Positions 46,684 through 58,644 of a stretch of DNA of 64,000 nt are shown piece after piece. The position numbers and the translations under genes are program-made. This stretch comes from Sciurus carolinensis (Eukaryota; Chordata; Mammalia; Rodentia; Sciuridae): NCBI RefSeq assembly GCF_902686445.1, contig NC_062232.1, positions 11,825,105 through 11,889,104 on the forward strand, read 5' to 3'. The notes under the pieces were generated by a model. That model ran no database searches. It was given only the letters and a program-made list of their open reading frames with translations, and had not been told where the DNA came from. Position 1 is the first letter of the stretch. Every line of letters starts with the position of its first letter.

Positions 46684-47096
46684 ATGGATCCAAACAATTG
46701 TTTACTTCTGAACTTGAAAGTGGACAATTTCATGAACTGCAGTGCCTCCAATAGCAGCGTGGATCTCCCTGTGAATGATGACTGGTTCCACCCGGGGATC
46801 CTCTATGTCATCCCTGCAATTTATGGGGTTATCATCCTGATAGGCCTCATTGGCAACATCACTCTGATCAAGATCTTCTGTACAGTCAAATCCATGAGAA
46901 ATGTGCCGAACCTGTTCATCTCCAGTCTGGCTTTGGGAGACCTGCTCCTCCTGGTAACATGTGCTCCTGTAGATGCCAGCAGGTACCTGGCCGACAGATG
47001 GCTATTTGGCAGGATTGGCTGCAAGCTGATCCCCTTTATACAGCTAACCTCGGTGGGGGTGTCTGTCTTCACATTGACGGCACTGTCAGCAGACAG
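46684..47096 (+). CDS. GRPR: Gastrin-releasing peptide receptor, coding exon 1 (residues 1-137 plus 2 nt)
   Basis: Class A GPCR for gastrin-releasing peptide/bombesin at the plasma membrane; the family couples mainly to Gq and phospholipase C. From residue 36 onward the translation is almost identical to the human and mouse receptors as I know them. Visible in order: extracellular N-terminus (1-40) with sequons at N18 and N23; TM1 (about 41-63) with the GN pair (N58); ICL1; TM2 with LALGD (D86); ECL1 with W106 of the WLFG motif; C113, the TM3 cysteine that pairs with ECL2; Q120, the position known for bombesin binding; TM3 ending in D137-R138 of DRY. The exon stops after AG of the Arg codon at an AG|gtaagc donor (phase 2), so Tyr of DRY lies in exon 2. 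This is 137 of roughly 384 residues. The ATG has a strong context (G at -3, G at +4) and matches the family start. No frameshift or stop is present, so the gene looks intact here. Confidence 0.97.
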
Positions 47097-48556
47097 GTAA
47101 GCACTGGCTAAAAGTTGCATGCTGTCCCGGGGTGGTAGGTGTTTCAGGAAATGAACTCCCATGTCATGACAGATGGAGCTGTGTGCAGAAGGGGAGTTCG
47201 TTTAAGTTTTATTCAAACTCAGATTCCCTGCCAGGTATGTTTTTGTTCTGGGAATTACTTCTTGAGTTTGACATGTTGGTTTATGACAGAAAAGTGAGTG
47301 AATGGTAGAGACAGCAGACAAATGAGGGGGAAAAATCTGTGAGCATTAAGATTGAGGTGCATTTTCTGGAGACCAGTCATTACCTTTTCCTAATTTCTCC
47401 TTTCCTGCAGAATTAATTGGTCGGTGAGAAAGGTGATCACGCCCCATAGTTTCAACCTCAGGTAGCAATTGAAAACCTTCAGAGAACAGAAAAGTCTCAG
47501 GGTACTTCTTCAAAATATTCTTTCAGAAATAACAAAGGGGAGAAAATAAGCCTCATTTCTTTGAAATTTATTTCCACAGACAGTTTAACTTTTCTCACAG
47601 CTGATTTTGTATTTGGCTTTATGTGACTGAAGAGTTGTGTGCTGCTTTTTCTAAGTCTCTCTTCAATGGAATTGAGCAGTCTTGATTTTCTCTGCCCCCC
47701 CCAGAGAAAGTTCCATTCAAGACTGACTCCTAATTTTAATATCTTTATTGATATGTACTGTCCTTGGTGTTTTTCAGGGGTGGGGGATGAAGAGGGAGAC
47801 CAGCATAGAGTTTTATTCCAGGAAACAGACATATTTATAGATGGTATTGCTTGTGTGATCACACTGCATAAAAATTTACATTTCTTCCCTCTTTAAAAAT
47901 TCATTTTCATTCTTGAACACTTATCAAACTTCTAGCTTGCTAAAACAAAAACAAAAACTTGCTTGAATTCACAACTCAGGAAATACCTGCTGGTTATTCA
48001 TAGAAATTACTAAACATATCTTATGTATTTCTGGCTTCTGAAAATTGGACACAGCATAAACTAAATGGTCAAATACAGAAAAATGATACAATGAAGTAGA
48101 CTATACAATTTTGTCTTAAAATCAAGCTATGTTATATGTTAAAGAAACCTGGGACTTGGGAGTACACCCGAAAAGGTGTGGAAACAGCCTTTAAAAGTTT
48201 ATACTCTGAAAAAAAATGTCCCACATTTTAATACATGTGGCACTGGAGTCTCATTTTGTAGAGGAACAAACAGTCCTCAGGTGAGCTGGCTTTGTTGAAT
48301 AATGGACAAATAAAGATAGTATTATCAGTGTTTGTAGACATGTGTTTATACTTAGTTGCCTGAAGTATGCTGCTCAGCACGCAGGACATTTTCAAAGACT
48401 GAAAAAGTAATGGCCCAGAAATGAGGCCCTTGCGCCTACTCCTTCATTCACTTTCGTCTTTTTCTTACCCTGCACGTTTGTGCACCAGGTACTAATGGCC
48501 ACAGACAGTTACAGTGTTGATTCAGGGCCGGCAAAGTTTGGAGCTGGCAGAAGCTG

Positions 48557-49000
48557 GTGTGGCTGGTTACCAATGGCTGGGAGCACTTCAGGATGAGGGT
48601 AATTTTCTTGATGGGAAAAAGAGATTTTGGTTTCCGGGTTGCTGAATACAGTGGTACAGATGGTGTTTACTGTCTTCTGGGGGAGGGAAACAGAGAGGAA
48701 AGTGGGGGCACAGAATGCAAAGATGCAGCTGCAGGGACCTCTTCCCGGGAGTTTCAAAGCAGACCAGGCTCACTATCAGCAGAACGAGAAAGCTCTTTCC
48801 AAAGCTCATTGCACATGTCGGCAGCTGCAGTGTGTCCTCAGTCAGTTTATAGTTACTCTGTGTCCTTTCCAAGCTCAGAAGTGACTATGAGCTCCCAAGC
48901 AACCAACTTTGTATGTTTGACTGAACTTAAGAAAGCCATTGGGTCACCTGGATCACAGGTAGTACATGTAACTGGCTTCAAGGAGAAGAATGATTACTGA
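48557..49000 (+). other. 147-codon open frame in GRPR intron 1, unrecognised
   Basis: ATG-initiated frame in single-copy, relatively GC-rich sequence, followed by AATAAA about 12 bp after the stop. Ser-rich, no recognised domain, signal peptide or membrane segment. Long frames are also open in other phases and on the minus strand here (48588-48872), which argues for low stop density rather than coding. Could be an alternative exon, a conserved non-coding element or chance. Confidence 0.2.
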
Positions 49001-49062
49001 GCTTGTTGAGGAATAAAAGACTGTACTTGCCTATTTGTCTTGTTTCTAAAACCTTGGGATTC

Positions 49063-49240
49063 TTTTAGTACTAGGGATGGAACCCAGGGTGCTTAACCAC
49101 TTAGCCACATCCCCAGCCCTTTTAATTTTTATTTTGAGACAGGGTCTTACTAAGTTGCTGAGGCTGGCCTTGAACTTGTGATCCTCCTGCCTCAGCCTTC
49201 TGAGTCTCTGGGATGTCAGGCATACGCCACTGTGGCCAGA
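49063..49240 (-). mobile_element. B1-ID composite SINE
   Basis: 'tactagggatggaacccagg', 'gccacatccccagccctttt', 'agacagggtcttactaagtt', 'caggcatacgccactgtgg'. Confidence 0.92.
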
Positions 49241-49309
49241 AAGCTATGGGATTCTTATTACAAGCTTGTGAGGTTGCAGTGCAAATATATTCTGTATCTT
49301 TTCTTCACA

Positions 49310-49860
49310 ACAATGTGTAATCTATATACACAGTAAACTGAACAAGTTAACAGCTTGACATAATTTTACATGTCTATATAACTGCATAATCACTACTGGA
49401 TTGAGATATAGAAGAGTTCCGGGACCCCCAGAGTGTCTCTTATGCCCCTTTCTAGTTAATATACCCCACAGAGAGACAATTCTGATCATAATCATTGGAT
49501 TATTTATGCCAACTCTTTAATCTCATATAAATGGAATCATAGAGTGACTATTCCTTTGTGTCTGGCTTCTTATGCTTATTGTTATTTCTGTATTCATTGT
49601 CATTGGTGCATATGATAGTGGCTTGTTCTGTTTAATTGTGTGTAGGTTTCCATTGGACGAATATGCCTCAATTTTTTTTCATTTCTAATACTGACGGATA
49701 CAGGATTGCTTCTGGTTTTGGGTTATAATAATCTGGATATTCTTATGTATGCCTTTTGGGGGATACAGAGTATATGTCTGAGTATGTAATGCTGTGTCCC
49801 AGAGACATACATTTAGTAAACATTGTCAGTTTTCCAAAGTGGTCGTCTGTATTTGAAAGA
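49310..49860 (-). mobile_element. Old L1 (L1M-type) fragment
   Basis: 'ttaatctcatataaatggaa', 'gtctggcttcttatgcttat', 'tttccattggacgaatatgc', 'acattgtcagttttccaaag' in antisense L1M order. Confidence 0.75.
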
Positions 49861-49894
49861 TTGGTAAAGGGGTGAATCAAAAGATCCTTCTCAC

Positions 49895-49995
49895 TGGATG
49901 ATCATCAGAATCATAGTGGCACTTTAAAACCATACAAATTTCTAAATCTACTGAATCAGAGTTTCTAAGGTGTGACTAGGACCTGTACGGATAAC
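49895..49995 (+). mobile_element. MER5-like hAT fragment
   Basis: 'gatgatcatcagaatcatag' and 'aaatctactgaatcagagtt'. Confidence 0.55.
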
Positions 49996-50384
49996 CATCC
50001 ATCACTACCCTCCATGGATTGGCAGGCAATGCCAGTCCTCCCCTTCCCCAGGTCTACTTGAGTCTTTGTCAGGATGAAAAGAATAGCATTTTTCTAGAAA
50101 AGGTCATGTCATTGTCCCTGTGTCAAAGGGAGACTTCAGGCACTCCCAGAAATTGAAATTCTGGGATTTGCATAGCTGGCTAATTGCAGGTTTACATGCA
50201 AGTCCCTTTAACATTCCCTCTCTCCCATGCTTTCTGTCCTTACACACAGAAAATGTCCTCAGACACATAGCCTCACTGACTCATTCCAGAACACTTTCTC
50301 CTTTCTTAAGTGTAAGACTCTATTCCTCATCCCATGTTGTATATGGGCTTGGATGAGCATCAACACAACTGCATTTTAGACGTT

Positions 50385-50530
50385 TTTCTGCCACTACTAC
50401 CCAGATGAGAAAGTTGGACCAAGTCACTTAACTCTCTGGCCTTAGTTGGATCATCCACAAAATGATGGAGTTGAGCTACATTATTTCTATGATCCCTTCA
50501 AATTCTAAATCTTGTGATTTATATCTGTCA
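50385..50530 (+). repeat. MIR fragment
   Basis: 'accaagtcacttaactctct', 'atccacaaaatgatggagtt', 'gatcccttcaaattctaaa'. Confidence 0.65.
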
Positions 50531-52059
50531 TTTTGCTTCATTCAGAATCTGCCTCTAGCCTTCTCCTTAAAGTCCTATGTTGGATCATTCTAACCCAAAT
50601 TTCCTGGCCCTTTTCTAAATATGAGTCTTGTTATCTGAGACATAAATGATTTTGTGACATGTTTTATCTTGCTGTTTTGAAGTTTTTCACTTTATTTGTC
50701 TTTAAGAAAAATTCTTTCATATATTCATTGCTTTAAAATTTTAGGTAGATTATTAAGAATTTTGAGGGTAGAGATTTCTTATATATTTCATTATAGAATT
50801 CAATGTTGTGGTTATGCCAGCCACATGTGAAGTGGTTGGCAGCCACACAAGTCTAGTGGCCACTCTATTGGACAGCACAAATATGGAACATTTCCATCAC
50901 CGCAGAAAGTTCTACTGGACAGGGCAGAAAAGGGTTTGTTCTGTGCCTTGGGTTCCAAATCTCTTTCCCAGGATCCATGTTTGCTGCTCTCTCTCATGGA
51001 GAACATCAGGAATTCCTCAGCTATCAATGCCTTCTCAGAGCTCAGGCTCTGTCTGTGAAAGACCTTCTATTGAAGACACCCATGCAGGAAGAAGGAGGAA
51101 ATCAAGAAGCCCAATACCATCTTCAGTCACAGGCTTGGGGAATTCAGGCATCCCATTGATGAGGTTTTGAGACTTGCTGAAGAATAAAAGGGAAAGGGTC
51201 CAATTTTCAGGTCTGCACTGTGAACTTCTTTCTGATCTTTCCATTCTCTTTTGCTGGCCCTCTTCTATCTATTATCCCCCTGTCCCAGAACTTGCCAGAA
51301 CAGACACTGAACTATCCAAACTCTTCTCTTTGCCTCCCACATGCACCACCAGACTTCTCCCCTCTGTGACCTCTTTTTCCCCTCCCTGATTGTTAGGCCT
51401 ATTCTCTAAAGTTGGATTTTTCTGAGGCTTCTGTTGCCTCTCTGGAAGGAAAATCAACTCAAATCTCCCCTTAGTAATGGAGCTACCACAGCTGCTAGCA
51501 GACTCTGGGTGTGATCAGAAGGCAGGTGCCATGGAAGTGGGTTTTCCCAGCAAGGTTGTGTCAATAGGAGTGCAGGGAAAGAGAAGGGCAACACAGGACT
51601 TTGATCTTGTCTCTCACACATTATCTTTTCAAGTGTCGGGCTTTTATGTGATTAGTTAAGTATCATTTCTGGCAACTTAATATGCATGGAAGCAAAAAAA
51701 AAAAAGGCACAAACTTGATCATGAAACATACAGGGTAGCCTGAAAAGGACTCCCTAGTGAGGTTTTTTGAACTGTGCCTGTCAATAACCCTCCTTTAAAA
51801 ATAGACCAAATTTACATTCTTGCACTTATAAATCCTCCTGGTGTGTGGGGTTGCATAAATTCTCTCTTAATTAAAACACATGTTTTTCAGAACAAATAAT
51901 TAAAAAAATATTTCCTCTATTCCACTTTTTTTAACCTCCCAGCAATAGAACAAAGGACTTTGAAGAGGTTCATTTACATGCCAGTCATCTCCTGTAAGAG
52001 GTCTTCCTTGACCACTCAGTTTAAAAGAATGACCAACACTATTCCACCCTCTAGTTCCT
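50531..52059. other. No recognisable gene
   Basis: Intronic. Open frames at 50808-51170 and neighbours overlap on both strands without family match. A short segment at 51970-52050 may be L2-derived. Confidence 0.45.
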
Positions 52060-52490
52060 TTTTTTCAGATTTATTGGAGTGTCATTTATATACAGTGAAT
52101 CCTAAGGTATCTTTCTATGAATTTTGACAAACTACTCAATCACATCACCACCACCACCAAATCAAGATAGAGAACATTTCCCTCACCACCCCCTCGCAAA
52201 TTCTCATATGTCCTTTTGTAGTTTATTCCCTTCTGTACCCTCTATTCTTGGCCACTCATCTTATTTAGAATGTCACAGGAATGATGTCATGCAGTATCAT
52301 TCAACTCATGTTGTTGCATATATAATTAATGCACATTTTTTTTGCGTGGTAGTATTCCATTGCATGCATATGCCACTTTTTTCCCCAGTTGATGGGCACT
52401 AGGGTTGTTTTCAGTTTCCTGTGATTATGAATAAATCATAAACATTCATGTACAGTTTTCATACAGGTATATATCTTCATTTCTCTGAGG
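52060..52490 (-). mobile_element. Old L1 (L1M-type) fragment
   Basis: 'cctaaggtatctttctatga', 'caccaccaccaccaaatcaa', 'tagtattccattgcatgcat', 'ttgatgggcactagggttgt'. Confidence 0.78.
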
Positions 52491-52539
52491 TAAGTATCAT
52501 CCAGAATTATTTTCTTAAGAATTATTTTCTTTATTTTTT

Positions 52540-52675
52540 TACTGTCTTCCACCACTGGAATATAAGCTCCCCAAAAGTGGGAGACTATCTCATTCATGAA
52601 TATATTCTGATACTAGAATAGTTCCTAACCTGTAGTGGGTATTCAATAGATCTTTGTTGAATAGATCAACTGATG
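52540..52675 (+). repeat. L2 3' fragment
   Basis: 'actggaatataagctcccca', 'agtgggtattcaatagatct', 'ttgttgaatagatcaact'. Confidence 0.6.
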
Positions 52676-52914
52676 GATGCCAGAAAGAAGGAATAAAGGA
52701 ATGAATGAATTCTGATAGATCTACTAGATGAACCAGGAATACTGGATTTTGGTCTGTGATTCATATAGTTCATTTTCTTTGATAGTTAACAACCTTAGAA
52801 TAATGTTTCTAATCACAGATGACAAGAGCTAATCTAGGTTTTATGAAAACTGGGGGTACTTTTTAAGAAAAATCAAGTAAAATTATGAATGAAATGTTAA
52901 GAAATGAAAGTTTA

Positions 52915-53108
52915 GCCTGGTGTGGTGGCACATGCCTGTAATCCTAGCAACTCTGGAGGCTGAGGCAGGAGGACCTCAAGTTTGAGGTCCGACTGGGCAA
53001 CTTAGTGAGACCCTGTCTCCTATTAAAAGATAAAATAAAAAGGACTGGGATGTAGCTCAGCTGTAGAGCACCCCTGGGTTCACTCCCCATTACTGCCAAA
53101 AAAAAAAG
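52915..53108 (+). mobile_element. B1-ID composite SINE
   Basis: 'agcctggtgtggtggcacat', 'ggaggctgaggcaggaggac', 'tagtgagaccctgtctcc', ID 'gactgggatgtagctcagct', A tail. Confidence 0.93.
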
Positions 53109-53313
53109 GTTTTAAATCATTTAGAAAGCATACATCAGATTTAGACATTACAATTCATTATTAATTTAAGTAAGCTCATAAAATCCAGAAACATCACAAA
53201 ATCCAGAAGAACAACATAATATCTATTAAATAACTGTCCTACTTGTTTTCTTAAATATTTTGGGTTCATCATCATTTGTCTCTCTTTAATTGGATCATGA
53301 TTTGGTAATATTC

Positions 53314-53366
<53 letters not shown>
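53314..53366. repeat. (TC)n microsatellite
   Basis: About 26 TC units with one TTT interruption, at the 3' end of an ID SINE on the other strand. Confidence 0.95.
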
Positions 53367-53437
53367 ATTGTGCTAGGTATGGAACTCAGGACCTTGCTAG
53401 GCAAGCACTCTACTACTGAGCTATATCCACAGCCTTT
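53367..53437 (-). mobile_element. ID SINE
   Basis: 'tgctaggtatggaactcagg', 'aggcaagcactctactactg', 'gctatatccacagcc'. Confidence 0.88.
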
Positions 53438-53474
53438 CTTCTTTCCTTCCTTCCTCTTCCTTTTGTGTCTATGT

Positions 53475-53552
53475 GCAAGCTGGGGATTGAACCCTGGGTC
53501 CCATACATGCTAGACACACAATCTACAACTGAGCTATACTCCTAGACCCAGT
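53475..53552 (-). mobile_element. ID SINE
   Basis: 'agctggggattgaaccctgg', 'tacatgctagacacacaatc', 'gctatactcctagaccc'. Diverged in the A-box half. Confidence 0.85.
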
Positions 53553-53724
53553 AATATTCACTTCTATGGAGAAATTAGAAGGATATGTCAGTCTTCTTGC
53601 ATTTTTTATTAAAATTGGCTTTTTATTAATGAGAGGTTGGAAAAATAGTTTTCAACTTCATACCTCATTATTGGTAATGTCATATAAATATTTAGGATTA
53701 TTATCAAATTTTAGAAAATTATTT

Positions 53725-54112
53725 TCTTAGTCTTTTTTTCTGCTGCTACAACAGAATACACAGACGGGGTAAATTATGAACAATACAGGTTTATTTAATT
53801 CAAGGTTCCGGAGCCTGGGAAGACCAAGAACATGGTGTCAGCATCCTGCAAGGGCCTTCATGCTGTGTCATAATATGGCAGAAGGGCAAGTAAACTTGAG
53901 TGAGATGCAGAGATTGAAATGGGGACTGAACTAGGTGTTATAACAATGTGCTCTCATATAACTAATCTGCTCCTGCAGTTGTGGCATTGATCTGCTCAGA
54001 AGCGCAGAGCTCTCATGACCTAATTACCTCTTAAAGGCCTCACCTCTTAACACGGTATGGTGACAATGACAATAAAATTTCAACATGAGTTTTCAACACT
54101 CAAACCATAGCA
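53725..54112 (-). mobile_element. MaLR-type (MST-like) LTR
   Basis: 'ctgctgctacaacagaatac', 'caatacaggtttatttaatt', 'ctcatgacctaattacctct', ends 'cactcaaaccatagca'. Confidence 0.75.
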
Positions 54113-54299
54113 AGTACTATCCTGTTTTTTTCCTACATGGGCTGTAAAAAATTAGAGCATTTCGAGTTTTCTTGTGCCATGAGTAATCTTAAATTCTCAT
54201 TCAATTGATGACACTTATTAACCTACTTAGCCCAGATGTCTTCACATTATGAGCTTTTTGTTATCTTCATCAGTGTTGGTTTTTTGTGGTTATGTACAA

Positions 54300-56260
54300 A
54301 ACAAGTGAATTTATACAAATATATTTGATATTTGTAACTTGGCTCCAGGTTCCTTTCCTATAAATGCAGACACTGATAAATTCAATTCTACCTACATATT
54401 TAAATTTAAATCTACCATCTTATTATCTGATTTTTATTGTTCTAACCGTTTTTATATTTTTTTCCTCTCTTCCTATCTATGCCTTTGTTAGTTACAAAGC
54501 TCCTCTTAATATTCTTTTAGGTATTATTCTAGAGTTTATAATATGTACCCTTATCTTCTTAGAATCTTCTACATATTAGAACTTTCCCACTTGCTGGACA
54601 GTACAAAGTTGATAGGACACTTAAAATTCCCTCCTACTTTTTGTTTGCTTGTTGTTTTATTTGTTCTATATTTTAATTCTCTCTGTATTTTAAGACCCAC
54701 ACAATGTTATTTTGATTATTTGTACATACTTTACATTTACTCACATGTTTACCTTTAGATTTAAATTTGGATTTAGGTGCATTCACTTATTTACCTTTAC
54801 CATTGTTCTCTGCTCCTTCCTGCATCTCTGTGGCTTCATTGAGATCACTTTACAGCTACCCAAATAATCCTTTCAGTATTTCATTTAGCATTAAGTTTCA
54901 TGGTGATACTTTTCTCAGTTCTTGTTTTCCTGAAAACCTCTTTCCTTCTTATGCTTTTGGAGGATATTTTCACTGAGCATAAAATTCTAGGAGGGCATTC
55001 TTATCTTTCAGCACTTTGAAGTTGTCTTTCATTGGCCTCTGACTTTCTCTGTGAAGTCAAATGTCAGTTTTAAAGTAGCTCCTTTTACAGTATTGATCCC
55101 CTCCCACCTTGGAACTGATTTAAATTTTTTTCTCTTTAATTTTTGGTTTTCAGCAGTATTACTTTGAAGCACATAGGGTTGGTTTTCTTTGTATTTTTCC
55201 TGCTTGGGGTTCATAATATTACTTTAATCTATGGCCTGAAGATTTTTAGTCAGTTTTGGAAAGTTCTTAGTTATTCCAACTTCAAATATTGCTCCCATTA
55301 CATTCTCTCCTTCTTTATGCTATCTATCTACATATAAATAAAATAACTACAGGTTAACTCTAATCTTTTAAATTTTTTACCCCCTTTTGTTGTTTTTTTC
55401 TTTTATTAAGGCAGGTAATTTCATACTAGTATAAGGTCTCTGTCATTGAAAACAATTTTAAACACAATTTAATTTCACCATTTTGTTATGTCATATGCAT
55501 CTTCTATTTCTTTTTTGTACTTTAAATGCTTTTTTTCTCACTGTACTCCAGTCTGGCCATTTTCAGTTCACTAATTCTCTCTTTAGCTGTGTCTAGTCTG
55601 CTAATGTGTAGTCTAACATGTATAATCTCTATGAATCTGTTTCAATTATTTCTTTTTTCCCTTCATTTTTTGGTCATTTTGTTTTATTGCTTGGTATGCC
55701 AGGCGATTTTTGTTTGAATGTTTGACTTTGCATTTGAAGAATTGTAGATGATTTGAGGCTCTAGATGATATTATCTTTGGGAAAAGATGAGTTTTTGCTC
55801 TTGCAGCTAGAAGGTGGTAGGATAGTTGACTCAATCAAAGACTGAGTAGGTTGGCAGCTGGGGGTTGGTTGGTTCTCCTCTACTAATAAGGTTTACATCT
55901 TTGGGCATCTTAATTAAAACCTGGGGTGTTAATCTAGGATCCTTTACTTGGTGGTCCCTGGACTCCACTTACTGTCCCTCTTCATCCTAAAATTTCTAGA
56001 AACTCTGTTCAGCTCTTAGTTTCTCTCCTACTGCTTGAAATTTGTAAATGCCTTCAAGGGAAAATGATGCTGAATAACAGCTTCATGTCTGAGCTTCCTT
56101 TCTCTTCAGAATTTTGGCTTCTTGTGTAGTCATTACCTTGTGTTTGCCTTGGTGATTTTTTGATGTTTTCAAAGAGATTTTTTTTCAAACTTTTCAATAC
56201 AGAAGACTTGGTCAGCAATGAGCTAGGTCACCATTATCAGGAGGGGATAATCCCATACCG
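54300..56260 (-). mobile_element. Old L1 (L1M-type), long degraded segment
   Basis: 'tttcactgagcataaaattc', 'tctttcagcactttgaagtt', 'attggcctctgac', 'ttcagttcactaattctctc', 'tttttggtcattttg' follow L1M minus-strand order over about 2 kb. No coding capacity. Confidence 0.7.
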
Positions 56261-57058
56261 TCTCTCTTGAACACCTGATCTGCTGCCATTGAAAACTCCA
56301 CACATCTCAGTTCTTTTGAAGAGGAGTTCTGGAACTACCTATTCAGGCCTGTGGGATCAGCATTCAGAGCCTCAGATGATCTTAGTGATTTAGAGCCAGG
56401 GAAGTGAGCTCTGGCTAACTTCAAAGTGAGTAAGTGAGAAATTTCAGCTGATGCCTGTAGCAGTGGACACTGCCAAGCATGTAGGTACATCAAAGCCTCT
56501 GCGATCTTCAAACTAGTCCAGGACTCTTAGCCCCAGTAAGCAGGAGGTAGAACTGACATTCAGTTATACAATGAAGGAAAACAGTGAGCATTTCATGGGA
56601 AGGAAAGAGGCAGAATGTTCTAAGGTACATTTCTTTAAACTTCTCTTATTCATTCCCTTTCCTTCCTTCTTTCCTTCCTTTTTCTTGTATTATACTCAGG
56701 CCCAGTGGCCAGAAGTAATAACTAAAAGTTATACAGGAAAGAAGTAGAGGGAAAATGCAAAATTGGGCACATAAAGAAATTTATTTTCCACTGCAAGAAG
56801 GACTTACTGTGACAATAATGTGTCTATGTGACTCATTTATTTCTTTATGCTGTCTACAAGTAAACAGAAGAACTACAGGTCAATCTTAAGCTTTTCAAGG
56901 TTTCTTTTTCCCTTTACTGCTTCTCTTAATTGCATTAGGCAGGGTCAGACCTCTGTTATGAGAAGCACTTTAAACACAATTTTAAGACAGTAGAAAATTA
57001 TTTAACAAAGATATCACAGTAGTTTCCCCAAGAGAACATGTGGGAAAAAAATAAATGA
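56261..57058. other. No recognisable gene
   Basis: Unassigned intronic sequence, with a TTCC-rich stretch near 56655-56685. Confidence 0.5.
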
Positions 57059-57145
57059 GGGCTGGGGATATAGCTCAGTGGGAGAGCACCTAGCTATCAT
57101 GCTTGAGGTATTGGATTCAATCCCCAGCACTGAAAAAAAGAAATG
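57059..57145 (+). mobile_element. ID SINE
   Basis: 'gggctggggatatagctcag', 'tggattcaatccccagcact', A tail. Confidence 0.92.
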
Positions 57146-57161
57146 TTCAGAAGAGAATTTT

Positions 57162-57364
57162 ATTTTTTGGTACTGGGGATTGATCCTAGGGTTGCTTTGC
57201 CTTGGAGTTATACCCCCAGTCTACTTTATTTTCTGTTTTGAGACAGTCTCTCTAAATTACTGAGTGTCTTGCTTAGTTGCCGTGGCTGGCCTCAAATTTG
57301 GGATCCTGCTTGCCTCAGCTTCCTGAGTTGCTGAGATTACAGACAGGAACCACCACACCCAGCT
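57162..57364 (-). mobile_element. B1-ID composite SINE
   Basis: 'ttggtactggggattgatcc', 'tatacccccagtc', 'ttgagacagtctctctaaat', 'gagattacagacaggaacca'. Confidence 0.9.
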
Positions 57365-57414
57365 CGGAACAAATTTTTAAGAATCTCATGATTATCTTTT
57401 CTTCTCCTCTTACT

Positions 57415-57430
57415 TTATATATACATATAC

Positions 57431-57466
<36 letters not shown>
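57415..57466. repeat. (TA/CA)n-(TG)n microsatellite
   Basis: Short TATACA run, then about 16 TG units directly abutting the complement of an ID tail. Confidence 0.93.
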
Positions 57467-57470
<4 letters not shown>

Positions 57471-57592
57471 ATTTTAGTTGTAGGTGGACACAATACCTTT
57501 ATTTATTTATTTTTATGTGGTGCTGAGGATTGAACGCAGGGCCTCATGTGTTTCAGGCAAGTGCTTTACCACTGAACCAAAACTCCAGCCCC
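57467..57592 (-). mobile_element. ID SINE with extended 3' tail
   Basis: 'tagttgtaggtggacacaat' tail complement, then 'ggtgctgaggattgaacgca', 'aggcaagtgctttaccactg'. Confidence 0.9.
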
Positions 57593-57773
57593 TATTACTT
57601 TACATGGTTGAAAACATTGAAGAAGGGTAGGAAAATCAGAATTTGGCATTATTTCTTTTCTAGATTGTCTACAGGGGTGAAATTAAAGGTGAAAATAATA
57701 GTTAAGGAATATGGGAACACAAGTATTATCAATATCCACTTCTAAGTATTTTGTGTTTTAGAAAGACTCATGC

Positions 57774-57975
57774 TCGGCATGGTGATGCATACCTGTAATC
57801 CTAGCAGCTCTGGAGGCTGAGGCAGGAGGATCAAAAGTTTAAGGCCAGCCTCAGCAACTTGATAAAACCCTGTCTCAAAATTAAAAAAAAAAAAAAAAGA
57901 ACTTGGAATGTGGCTCAGTGGTTAAGCACCACTGAGTTCAATCTCCAGTACCAAAAAAATAAAATAAAATAAAAG
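57774..57975 (+). mobile_element. B1-ID composite SINE
   Basis: 'gctcggcatggtgatgcata', 'aggctgaggcaggaggatca', 'ccctgtctcaaaattaaa', ID 'cttggaatgtggctcagtgg', (AAAAT)n tail. Confidence 0.94.
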
Positions 57976-58029
57976 ACTTAAGAATCTAAAGTGTGATGGT
58001 CAAATATGAAAATTACCACTGACTCAAGG

Positions 58030-58135
58030 ATCCAGAGATCTAGGGTCTAGGTCTGATTCTCAGTTAAGTAGCTGTGGGACTTCTCTGGCCTCCAGTTTCT
58101 TTTTCTTTAAGTTAAAGAAATGGTACTTGATGATT
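58030..58135 (+). repeat. MIR fragment
   Basis: 'ggtctaggtctgattctcag', 'agtagctgtgggacttctct', 'ctccagtttctttttc'. Confidence 0.7.
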
Positions 58136-58644
58136 TACATGTTTTATCTTCCATAGTTACATAGAAAACGGGTTTGTAATTAAACCTGTGCACATTTGTC
58201 TATAATACCATGATAATAGCACTTTATATATGCTGACTTAGCATCATCTCTTCTAAGAGATTTCACAAGGAATATGCAAATGTCATTGTATCCTTCATTA
58301 AGTGCTTTTCTTGGGTGTACCTTCCCTCCCCAATCAGATTTAAATCCTCACAGGCTAAGGACTTTCATATTCATAGTGACAAGGAAAGCCTGAAATGCCA
58401 AATTAGTACTTAAATGTGCTGATAAATTGAGTAAGCATGCTGAGCAATGAGTGCTTAGTACTGGAAGACCAACGTCAGGGGTCAGTGGCCTATTGTCTTC
58501 ATTATCACAAACTAATAAGTTTAACAGGCAGCACTGTGTGAGACGGGTGGGCTTACCTCCATTTAAAGAAAGAATAAACAGCTTTGGAGTAGACAGGCAG
58601 GGGACAAAATCAGGCATGTTCACACATTCAGAGCACATAGGCCT
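58136..58644. other. No recognisable gene or repeat
   Basis: Unassigned. Complementary frames at 58348-58651 have no family match. Confidence 0.5.
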
